Positions 1 through 6,742 of a stretch of DNA of 38,395 nucleotides are shown here, in pieces (the stretch's first letter is position 1; every line of letters starts with the position of its first letter). This stretch comes from an uncultured bacterium (GTDB taxonomy: Bacteria > Cyanobacteriota > Vampirovibrionia > Gastranaerophilales > JAILCC01), in contig CASDUJ010000021.1 of assembly GCA_949283935.1 (NCBI GenBank), forward strand, positions 1 to 38,395, given 5' to 3'. The translations under genes and the position numbers were made by a program. The notes beneath the pieces are model-generated. The model worked only from the letters and a program-made list of their open reading frames with translations, did not search any database and had not been told where the DNA came from.

Positions 1-43
1 TTATTATTTTGTAAGGTTTTAAAACTAGGTAGAAATTTTAGTA

Positions 44-1141
44 ATGACGACAACTAATTCAATTGGTGCAAATTTTAAGAATTTTACTAATAGCAACATC
101 AGTCCAGTTGCTATGAATAAGCATAATGTAACAACACATAACACTGATGTTGAAAAATCCAATGCAGCACAAATCATGCTTGGAGCAACAGCTTTAGCAG
201 GTACTATTGCATTAGGTATTTATCTTGCTAAAAGTGGAAAATTAAAAGGCTTATTTAAAAAGGGGAAGGATATTCCTACTCCACAAACACCAAGTCAACC
301 TTTGCCTACCAATACACCACCTGCATTACCTAAGCCAACATCTACTCCAACATCCAAAACAAAAAACATCTCTGAAAAAGCTACGGAAAATCTCAAAAAA
401 AAGCTATCTTTTTCCGATGAAGTAACATTTGTTAATGGTAATTGTGGGCATACGTGTTATAAAAACGGGAAACCTTTTACTGGTAAATTAATAGATGGAA
501 ACGAAATAAAACGTTACAAACAAGGAAAATTATATACTATTTTCCATTTAGATAAAGATAACTCAATTACAACTATTATTAAACAAAATCCAACCGTTGC
601 AAGCAGTAATGAATTACTTGCGAGCCGAAAAAACAAAACTTTATCTACCCCAATAAAATTAAATGAAAAATTGTTAGAACAGACTCCACTAAAAGAAGTG
701 CGATATTACGATAAAAACTTTAGCAAAGCTACATATTTAGGGAAATTAACAAAAGAAGTAACATTAAAAAATGGCAATATAGTAAGAACAATAAAAACTC
801 CATTAGGAAAATATATAATTACATTTGATAAAAATGAAAATATACAACGTGTTATAAATTACTCGAATTATAATTTTAGTAATGGCATGTTAGACCTAAA
901 TAAAACAGTGCGTGATCGTTCTGGTACATATTCGACCTACATTTTACTTTACCCAGATAAGTTAGGCAAATGGAAAACACTTTCGAAGGAAACTATCCGA
1001 AATGGGGAAGTTGTGCAAAGATTCGGTCTAGCAGCAACAGATATAAAAGGAATGGACAAAATAATAGCAGATTATGGTTTTTCTGGGGATTATTCTGAGC
1101 TTAAAAGAATTCCGAGTTTAGGCAAGGGGTTGTGCCAATAA
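44..1141 (+). CDS. Unrecognised protein with one membrane segment and a proline-rich linker
   Basis: I do not recognise this 365-residue protein. About 42 polar residues come first, then one hydrophobic segment (about residues 43-63, AAQIMLGATALAGTIALGIY), a Lys-rich flank, and a Pro/Thr-rich linker (about 76-105). The remaining 250 residues are Lys/Asn-rich and soluble-looking. In them, short Tyr/Gly/Lys-rich beta-type units recur (YKNGKPFTGKLIDGN and TYLGKLTKEVTLKNGN), somewhat like MORN/toxin-repeat antigen modules, but too weakly to assign a family. There is no cleavable signal peptide, so it probably sits in the inner membrane by a signal anchor. The ATG at 44 is the first start after an in-frame stop at 20-22. 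An AGGTAG 11 nt upstream is a poor ribosome site. It converges on the calpain-like gene, with a large inverted repeat between them. Confidence 0.6.
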   Translation: MTTTNSIGANFKNFTNSNISPVAMNKHNVTTHNTDVEKSNAAQIMLGATALAGTIALGIYLAKSGKLKGLFKKGKDIPTPQTPSQPLPTNTPPALPKPTSTPTSKTKNISEKATENLKKKLSFSDEVTFVNGNCGHTCYKNGKPFTGKLIDGNEIKRYKQGKLYTIFHLDKDNSITTIIKQNPTVASSNELLASRKNKTLSTPIKLNEKLLEQTPLKEVRYYDKNFSKATYLGKLTKEVTLKNGNIVRTIKTPLGKYIITFDKNENIQRVINYSNYNFSNGMLDLNKTVRDRSGTYSTYILLYPDKLGKWKTLSKETIRNGEVVQRFGLAATDIKGMDKIIADYGFSGDYSELKRIPSLGKGLCQ

Positions 1142-1228
1142 ACTTAATTATTCAAATCTCAGAGCTGCTCGCGTGCATTTTGATGCGCTTCTACTATGTC
1201 TTTGATATTAATATATTTGTTATCCCAG

Positions 1229-1298
1229 GACAACACATTATAATCGAAGTGAAAAATTTGGAACATCAATTCCGACCTTTGTGTCGAAATGTGTTGTC
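1229..1298. other. Large inverted repeat between convergent genes
   Basis: The 158-nt gap between the two convergent genes contains perfect 11-nt arms, GACAACACATT (1229-1239) and AATGTGTTGTC (1288-1298). The 48-nt interior holds a smaller hairpin, TTGGAA/TTCCGA around a CATCAA loop at about 1258-1275, and a TCGA/TCGA pair. On the plus strand it is followed by TTTACTTTT, so it may act as a terminator for the upstream gene. The long folded interior is larger than an ordinary terminator. Confidence 0.4.
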
Positions 1299-1299
1299 T

Positions 1300-2721
1300 T
1301 TACTTTTCTACATGAGGAATATAAATTAATTTTGTAAAAATTCCTTCTATTCTTCTATTACGACCATCGGTAGGATTAAATATATTTTTATTTTGTTCGT
1401 TTAATCTATCTACACTAATTCTTAATGGAAGATTGGACATATAAGGTTCATTAATCGTAACACCTGTTATTTTTCCATCTTCTCCTGTTTCGATATTGCT
1501 AAGATTAGAAACATGTCCTCGTTGCAAAGAAGCTGAATTTTGTGTAACGAAAAATCCTTTTCCGTTTACTTTTTCTTCTTCGCTTGTTGCATCTGTGTTT
1601 AAAAGCCAGTCTGCAGAATTTGTACTTTTCTCTTCTAAGACTTGCTGTAAAGATGTGTGGTTTGTTTTTTTATTGTTAGTACTTAATTCTCCTTTTTCAT
1701 TTATGTTATAAATTGTTTCATGAATTCCATCATTTTTTATTTCAAAATGAGTAATTGGAGTTGTATATCCCAATGCTCTATGAACTAACAATTGCTTTCT
1801 TGGTGTTCCTTCTGCAATATCATCTTCCCCATTGTTTTTTAACATTTTGGTCATTGCAATTTCAAGAATTCTTACATCTAAATCTCCTGAAGAATAAGCC
1901 CCTCCGCTAGATACTCCATGGTTCTTTAAATCTTCAATGGTAACACTGTAGACTTTTTCTTCTCTTGGATTTAATGGATTTTGTAATGTTACTTCATAAC
2001 CAGCCTCATTTTTTTTGATTCTATCAGTAATTTTACTTTCATCCGTTGGATTTTCTGCATAATTAGCTAACATTGACAAAAACCAACAATCACCTGTTTG
2101 ACCTTGAGCAAAACTGCCGATTTTACCATCTTGAATTGTGTCTGTTGTATCAATATGAGAAAGAATTTGTGCTAAATGCCTATTTGATATTGTTGTAGCT
2201 CTACCTACTTTTATATCTTCTGCTAGTTGTTTTTGTAAATTTGTATAATTTTCTTTAAATTTTTCGTAATTATCAAAAAGATCAAAATACAAACTATTTT
2301 TTTTGTTCTTTTCAAATTCTGAATCACTAGGCATAGTAAAGCCATTCATTTGTTCTAACAATGATCTTTGCTCTTCTGGTGTTAAGTTTATATCTTGAAT
2401 AACCGAAGAATATGTATTTTGGTCCTGTAATCTTTGTGCGTACGGCACTCTAGAAAAAGCTGTTGTTAAATCAATATTTGTGTTTTCTGATAATATTCTT
2501 TGACGCTGATTAAACTGTTTTTCAAAATCACTTCTGCTAATTGTCTGCTCAACACTAAATAAATTGAAACCATACTTTTTAGCTTCTTCTGGAGAAACTT
2601 GTCCATCACAATTCACATCTATATTTCCCCAAATACTATTAAAATTCATTGGCTCTACTTTTGTTTTTGACAAAAGTGAAGAGTTAGAAGATGTTATTTG
2701 TGAAATTGGTTTTATGGACAT
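1300..2721 (-). CDS. Calpain-family (C2) cysteine protease with N-terminal EF-hand
   Basis: A papain-fold thiol protease of the calpain family, 473 residues from the chosen start. Residues 35-46 form an EF-hand loop (DVNCDGQVSPEE) with Asp at 1, Asn at 3, Asp at 5 and Glu at 12, so calcium control is plausible. The core motif QGQTGDCWFLSML gives oxyanion Gln208 and nucleophile Cys212. His403 (in RGHVSN) and Asn424 (in TINEPY, matching the NPWG of classical calpains) complete the Cys-His-Asn triad. An open frame extends upstream to 2817, but the ATG at 2721 has a GAGAG ribosome site 4-5 nt away, so I prefer it. No signal peptide or membrane segment is visible, so it acts in the cytoplasm or leaves by an unknown route. 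Substrate unknown. All three catalytic residues are present, so it is probably active. Confidence 0.85.
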   Translation of the reverse strand: MSIKPISQITSSNSSLLSKTKVEPMNFNSIWGNIDVNCDGQVSPEEAKKYGFNLFSVEQTISRSDFEKQFNQRQRILSENTNIDLTTAFSRVPYAQRLQDQNTYSSVIQDINLTPEEQRSLLEQMNGFTMPSDSEFEKNKKNSLYFDLFDNYEKFKENYTNLQKQLAEDIKVGRATTISNRHLAQILSHIDTTDTIQDGKIGSFAQGQTGDCWFLSMLANYAENPTDESKITDRIKKNEAGYEVTLQNPLNPREEKVYSVTIEDLKNHGVSSGGAYSSGDLDVRILEIAMTKMLKNNGEDDIAEGTPRKQLLVHRALGYTTPITHFEIKNDGIHETIYNINEKGELSTNNKKTNHTSLQQVLEEKSTNSADWLLNTDATSEEEKVNGKGFFVTQNSASLQRGHVSNLSNIETGEDGKITGVTINEPYMSNLPLRISVDRLNEQNKNIFNPTDGRNRRIEGIFTKLIYIPHVEK

Positions 2722-2892
2722 AGTAACTCTCAAAATTCTCATCAGTATATTAACAATAAAAACATTTTTGGATAAAAAATTGCGTTCTATTTCTCCTGAT
2801 TTTTGCAAAAAATCCATGCAAAAATGCGGGGAAAAGTTGCCACTGTTTTGTTATTAAAAAAATACGTTTTTTAAAAATTTAAAAACGGACTT

Positions 2893-2999
2893 TTTGCCCA
2901 TAAAAACCAATCTATCTGTTACAAGCCTCAAAGCACCAAAACACAAGTCAATATTCCTTTTGAACACTTTGCCCAAAAAAACCAATCTACCCGTTACAA
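2893..2999. repeat. Two 32-nt direct repeats, 75 nt apart
   Basis: Copy 1 is at 2893-2924 and copy 2 at 2968-2999. Both begin TTTGCCCA, share AAAAACCAATCTA and end with the GTTACAA block, and they differ at only a few positions. A third fragment, GGTCGTTACAA, follows at 3007-3017. The repeats lie about 170-280 bp upstream of the protease start. They could be regulator sites or relics of a small repeat family. Two copies do not make a CRISPR array. Confidence 0.5.
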
Positions 3000-3058
3000 C
3001 CAAACTGGTCGTTACAATACATTAGTAGTTGGCTGATTATAAAAATATTATTAGCATT

Positions 3059-3093
3059 AAAAAGAGTTTTGAAATATTTGCAAAACTCTTTTT
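3059..3093 (-). terminator. Hairpin terminator of the tRNA-Arg gene
   Basis: Perfect 13-bp inverted repeat, AAAAAGAGTTTTG and CAAAACTCTTTTT, with a 9-nt loop, starting 10 nt past the tRNA 3' end. Read on the minus strand it ends in a T-run, as an intrinsic terminator does. The plus strand also ends in T5, so it may work both ways. Confidence 0.7.
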
Positions 3094-3103
3094 GGCCAAA
3101 AAT

Positions 3104-3177
<74 letters not shown>

Positions 3178-3183
3178 ACGATA

Positions 3184-3212
3184 AATCTAGTATCTCTAAA
3201 AAGCACTTGCAA
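3184..3212 (-). promoter_or_regulatory. Likely sigma-70 promoter of tRNA-Arg
   Basis: On the minus strand TTGCAA (3207-3212) and TAGATT (3184-3189) are separated by exactly 17 bp. The -10 box ends 7 bp before the mature tRNA 5' end, a typical place for a tRNA promoter. Confidence 0.45.
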
Positions 3213-3368
3213 TGAAAGTTTCCATTACGCAACAAAATAATTATATATGCTAACAAATTATTTTCAACTAAATTTTTCTTTTCAAATATATTCTTTTGAG
3301 TTAATCAATTGGCATTGAAAAAAAAATTGGGGTCTGAAATATTAATTGTGAAAGGCATATTGAAGATT

Positions 3369-4298
3369 ATGGATAAATTAGTTGTTTTTTCCAAAAGATA
3401 TGGTTTTTTTCTGATTATTATTTTAATTTTGTTATTTTTTTCTTCTGGTATATATTCTTTTTTTAATTTTGTAATAAATCCTCCAATGTATATTATAGTT
3501 CAATTTAATGATTTAGGACCGTTATACAAGAGAATGCCAGTTTATTACAAGGGATATAAAATAGGGACCACTCGAAAAATTGAGCCAAGCTCTGATTATA
3601 AAACTACTTTAGTAACTATTTGTTTTTACCCAAGAGAATTAAAATTGCCTGCTAATACTACTGTTGTTGTAAAAAAATTAGATACCGGAATGGATTACAT
3701 CTCACTAGAATATCCTCAAAAACCATCGGATGAATACTTAAAAAACGGCAGCGTAATTCAAGGGAAAACTGCTATGGATATTCAATCTTTTATGTCTGCA
3801 CAAGCTGAATCAGGTGCTTTAGGTTCTATTGTAGGAAGTGCTGGGCAAGCTCTTGCAAGCATAACAAAAGCTAGTGACCAAGTTACCGTTTTGATAAATA
3901 CTTTGACAAAAATGGTTAACGAAAACCGACCCGCCATAAAATTAACTACATCTAGCTTGGCTGCTTCAGCAAAAAACATAAATCAATTAACAATAAAACT
4001 AAATAAATCAATTTCCACAGAACAATTAAATAATATAACAAGTAATGTGGAATCTTCAACAGAAAATATAAATGAAATAACTGAAAATGTTGAAGAGATA
4101 ACTGAAAATTTAAATGCTACTGTTGAAAACATAGATGCCACGATATCTCAATTAAATACTGCCTCTGCAAACATCAATGCAATTACTACAGGAATAAAAG
4201 AGCAATTATGTAAAAAATTTGCAGGAATTAGAATAATTTTTGGACAATCTGTTGACAAAAAGCATTGCCCATGTAAGGAACATTGTTCACAAAACTAA
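3369..4298 (+). CDS. MlaD/MCE-domain protein (lipid transport, orphan)
   Basis: MCE-family substrate-binding subunit of the kind that carries phospholipid between the membranes of diderm bacteria. A short basic N-terminus is followed by one membrane helix (about residues 11-36) and the MCE beta-barrel (about 40-130). The barrel shows the family pattern with VQFNDLGPLYKRMPVYYKG and GYKIGTTRKI. Residues about 145-300 form a long helical tail with regular Asn/Glu/Ile heptads such as NINEITENVEEITENLN, expected to form a coiled coil. The last 12 residues hold three cysteines in a Lys-rich tail. No MlaE permease or MlaF ATPase gene lies beside it, so partners must be encoded elsewhere. The frame opens at a TTG (3309) and has a GTG at 3348. 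I chose the ATG at 3369, but the start is uncertain because no strong ribosome site is visible. Confidence 0.8.
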   Translation: MDKLVVFSKRYGFFLIIILILLFFSSGIYSFFNFVINPPMYIIVQFNDLGPLYKRMPVYYKGYKIGTTRKIEPSSDYKTTLVTICFYPRELKLPANTTVVVKKLDTGMDYISLEYPQKPSDEYLKNGSVIQGKTAMDIQSFMSAQAESGALGSIVGSAGQALASITKASDQVTVLINTLTKMVNENRPAIKLTTSSLAASAKNINQLTIKLNKSISTEQLNNITSNVESSTENINEITENVEEITENLNATVENIDATISQLNTASANINAITTGIKEQLCKKFAGIRIIFGQSVDKKHCPCKEHCSQN

Positions 4299-4300
4299 AG

Positions 4301-4915
4301 TTACCATTTGTCGTAATGAATATTAGAAGGTTTCCATTTATCTTTAGGTTTGTCTTCTCCAGTTGGATATCCTATGGCTATAATGTTTAAAGGTATAACA
4401 TTTTCAGGAAGTAATAAAGTTTCTGAAATCATTTTGGCTCTTTCTTCTTTGGGATAGCCTCCAATCCAAACTGCTCCTAAATTTAAAGCTTCTACTGCTA
4501 ACAATATATTTTCCGTAGCCGCAGATGTGTCTTGTTGCCAAAATTCATTGGCCCCTTCAATTTTATTCAAGTTTCCTGCGACAATTATTGCGCAAGATGC
4601 ATCAAATAACATTTTACCAAAAGGACTTTTTTCTGCTAAATTATCTAAAATTTTTCTGTCTTTTACTACAATAAACTCCCACGGTTGAGAATTTCTTGCT
4701 GTTGGGGCAGCCATGCCAGCTTTTAGTATTTTTTCCATGTCTGTATCAGAAACAGTTTTTCCTTTTATAAAATGTCTGACAGATTTTCTATTCATTATAT
4801 TTTCAAATACAGCTTCTTTTCTTAGTTCAGGAAACTTTACCAAAACTAAATATGCACTAAATCCAATAGATAAAACTAATGTTATTATTAAACATATTAC
4901 TAAATATTTGTTCAT
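4301..4915 (-). CDS. Nitroreductase-family flavoprotein with N-terminal membrane anchor
   Basis: FMN-dependent NAD(P)H nitroreductase family, 204 residues. FMN-contacting segments are visible: RKSVRHF (43-49), APTARNSQPWEF (70-81) and AATENILLAVEALNLGAVW (132-150), with a GG-containing loop after it. Family members are usually soluble cytoplasmic dimers. This one begins with a hydrophobic helix (about residues 4-26) with no cleavage site or lipobox, so the catalytic domain is probably tethered to the inner membrane. Which side it faces cannot be told from sequence. The start is well supported by AGGAGA 5 nt upstream of the ATG. It converges tail to tail with the MlaD gene with a 2-nt gap, so the two are not co-transcribed. 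Physiological substrate unknown. Confidence 0.8.
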   Translation of the reverse strand: MNKYLVICLIITLVLSIGFSAYLVLVKFPELRKEAVFENIMNRKSVRHFIKGKTVSDTDMEKILKAGMAAPTARNSQPWEFIVVKDRKILDNLAEKSPFGKMLFDASCAIIVAGNLNKIEGANEFWQQDTSAATENILLAVEALNLGAVWIGGYPKEERAKMISETLLLPENVIPLNIIAIGYPTGEDKPKDKWKPSNIHYDKW

Positions 4916-5011
4916 ACTAATCTCCTAAAAAGTAAATATTGTTAAAATTAATGTTGCTGTTAAATTATCTTTCTAAATAATTTTTAATATTAGGCTCCTA
5001 TCCTTTTTTAG

Positions 5012-6178
5012 TCATTTTGTTCTTAATTTGGTAATGAAATTACTTAATCTTTCCATTGCTGTTTTTAAAGTATCTAATGAGTATGCATAAGAAATTCTTA
5101 AAAAACCCTCTCCACTTTCTCCAAAAGCTGTTCCTGGAACTGTAGCTACTTTTTCTTCCATTAAAAATTTAGTAGCAAAATCTTCACTTGTCATTCCAAA
5201 TTCTTTTATGCAAGGAAAAACATAAAATGCTCCGTGAGGTTCGAAGCATTCCAGTTGCATTTCTTTGAATGCATTTAATAAAAAACGACGTCTTTGATTG
5301 TAAGATTCTCGCATTGCTTCTACATCTTTGTCTCCATTTCGTAATGCTTCAATTGCAGCATATTGACTTGTTGTAGGTGCACACATAATAGCAAATTGGT
5401 GAATTTTAGTCATTTGCTCTATAATATTTTGCGAAGCACAAGCATAGCCCAGTCTCCAGCCTGTCATTGCATAGGCTTTTGAAAACCCATTTATTAGTAT
5501 TGTTCTATCTTGCATTTCAGAAATTTCTGCAATTGAAACGTGTTTTTCTTTGTAAGTTAATGCAGAATAAATTTCGTCTGAAAGTACGTATATGTCATTT
5601 TCTATACATATTTGGGCAATTTTTTCAAGCTCTTTTCTTTCCAAAATAGAACCTGTAGGATTGTTTGGAAATGGCAAGACCAAAATTTTTGTTTTTTCTG
5701 TAATATGCTCCAAAATTTCATTTGGCTTAAGTTTAAAATTATTTTCTGCTTTTAAATTAATTATTACAGGTTTCGCTCCTGCAAGAATTGCACAAGGTTC
5801 GTAAGAAACGTAACTTGGCTGGGGAATTAGAACTTCATCTCCGTTGTTTATCATAGCTCTAAATGCAAGGTCAATAGCTTCTGAACCACCAACAGTTACA
5901 AGAATTTCTTTTTCGTAATTGTAGGTAAGATTTTGAGTACGTTTTAAAAATGTAGCAATTTCTTGTTTTAGTTCTTTTAATCCCGAATTTGATGTATAAA
6001 AAGTTTTTCCTTTCTCAAGTGAATATATTCCTTCTTCTCTTATGTGCCAAGGTGTGTCAAAATCAGGTTCTCCTACTCCAAGAGAAATTACATCTTTCAT
6101 TTCGCTTACTAAATCAAAAAAACGTCTTATTCCTGAAGGTTTTATTTTTATTATATTTTCAGAAAGAGGGTTTTTCAT
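5012..6178 (-). CDS. PLP-dependent aminotransferase, class I/II (aspartate/aromatic type)
   Basis: Fold-type I aminotransferase of 388 residues, the usual length. It shows GVGEPDFDTP near residue 35, the NNPTG motif (172-176), SDEIY with the PLP-N1-binding Asp201, the Schiff-base Lys234 in GFSKAYAMTGWRLGY, and the C-terminal substrate-carboxylate Arg in GFLRISYAYS. This pattern fits the Igamma branch (AspC/PatA-like of Gram-positives, cyanobacteria and archaea) that moves amino groups between aspartate, aromatic amino acids or alanine and 2-oxoglutarate. The exact substrate cannot be read off. The start overlaps the stop of the upstream Lrp-type gene by 4 nt (ATGA), which implies translational coupling, and GAGAGG lies upstream inside that gene. 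Co-transcription with an amino-acid-sensing regulator suggests control by amino-acid supply. Confidence 0.9.
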   Translation of the reverse strand: MKNPLSENIIKIKPSGIRRFFDLVSEMKDVISLGVGEPDFDTPWHIREEGIYSLEKGKTFYTSNSGLKELKQEIATFLKRTQNLTYNYEKEILVTVGGSEAIDLAFRAMINNGDEVLIPQPSYVSYEPCAILAGAKPVIINLKAENNFKLKPNEILEHITEKTKILVLPFPNNPTGSILERKELEKIAQICIENDIYVLSDEIYSALTYKEKHVSIAEISEMQDRTILINGFSKAYAMTGWRLGYACASQNIIEQMTKIHQFAIMCAPTTSQYAAIEALRNGDKDVEAMRESYNQRRRFLLNAFKEMQLECFEPHGAFYVFPCIKEFGMTSEDFATKFLMEEKVATVPGTAFGESGEGFLRISYAYSLDTLKTAMERLSNFITKLRTK

Positions 6179-6657
6179 GGAATAATTACCTCTCTAAAGT
6201 CTTCATGTTCATTCGATAAAATGGTTCCATGATCTTTGTATTTTTTTAAAATAAAATGTGTTGCAGTACTTAAAACATATTCTAAAGTTGATAGTTTGTA
6301 AGAAACAAATGATGAAATCTCTTTCAAAGATTTACCTTCTATAGTAAGAAGTAAATCGTATCCTCCTGAAATAAGATACACTGCATTAACTTCAGGATAT
6401 TTGTAAATTCTTTCTGCAATTTTATCAAAGCCTTGCCCTCTTTGAGGAGTAACTCTTACCTCAATTAATGCAGTAACTTTTTCCAAAGAAGTTTTTTCCC
6501 AATTTATTAAAGTATGATAACCGCAAATAATTCCTTCTTTTTCCATAGAAGTTATTTCGTTTATTATTTCAATTTCTTCTTTTCCTAAAATTACAGCAAG
6601 TTCTTTTAAATCAATTCTGCTATTTTTTTCAATTGCTGCTAATATTTCATTTCGCAT
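6175..6657 (-). CDS. Lrp/AsnC-family transcriptional regulator
   Basis: A 160-residue feast/famine regulator. The N-terminal winged helix-turn-helix covers residues 1-60 (EILAAIEKNSRIDLKELAVI, then a linker ending GIICGYHTLINW). The C-terminal RAM ligand-binding domain covers about 65-140, with the typical VTALIEVRVTP, the PEVNAVYLISGGYDLLLTIE core and a final beta-strand. These proteins form dimers or octamers that sense amino acids. The gene is translationally coupled to the aminotransferase, which is the probable target, and a perfect 32-bp palindrome lies just upstream, as expected for autoregulation. The ATG at 6657 has GGAG 6 nt upstream. The domain order and length are ordinary for the family. 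Confidence 0.9.
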   Translation of the reverse strand: MRNEILAAIEKNSRIDLKELAVILGKEEIEIINEITSMEKEGIICGYHTLINWEKTSLEKVTALIEVRVTPQRGQGFDKIAERIYKYPEVNAVYLISGGYDLLLTIEGKSLKEISSFVSYKLSTLEYVLSTATHFILKKYKDHGTILSNEHEDFREVIIP

Positions 6658-6671
6658 AAGAACTCCTTCAA

Positions 6672-6703
6672 TGTATTAAAATAATAATTATTATTTTAAT
6701 ACA
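6672..6703. promoter_or_regulatory. Perfect 32-bp palindrome upstream of the Lrp-type gene
   Basis: Half-site TGTATTAAAATAATAA is followed without a gap by its exact complement. It lies 14-46 bp upstream of the regulator start codon, where it would overlap the core promoter. Lrp/AsnC proteins bind AT-rich palindromes and usually regulate themselves, so this is the likely operator for the two-gene operon. Confidence 0.6.
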
Positions 6704-6742
6704 AAACTCTTCTTTAGGCACTAAATTTAACAATAAATACTT

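Larger units (their letters stand above)
2722..3103. other. Intergenic region upstream of the calpain gene
   Basis: No convincing gene lies here. The stretch holds the 5' region of the minus-strand protease gene, two 32-nt direct repeats plus a third partial copy (2893-3018), and the terminator of the tRNA gene (3059-3093). Short open frames in it are not supported by ribosome sites or protein-like composition. Confidence 0.6.

Noticed and set aside
1132-1329. Open frame of 65 codons overlapping the end of the first gene
   Set aside because: It overlaps the stop of the first gene and the folded element, has no ribosome site, and its protein looks random.
2893-2999. CRISPR array
   Set aside because: Only two imperfect copies with one 43-nt spacer, no third full unit, and no cas genes nearby.
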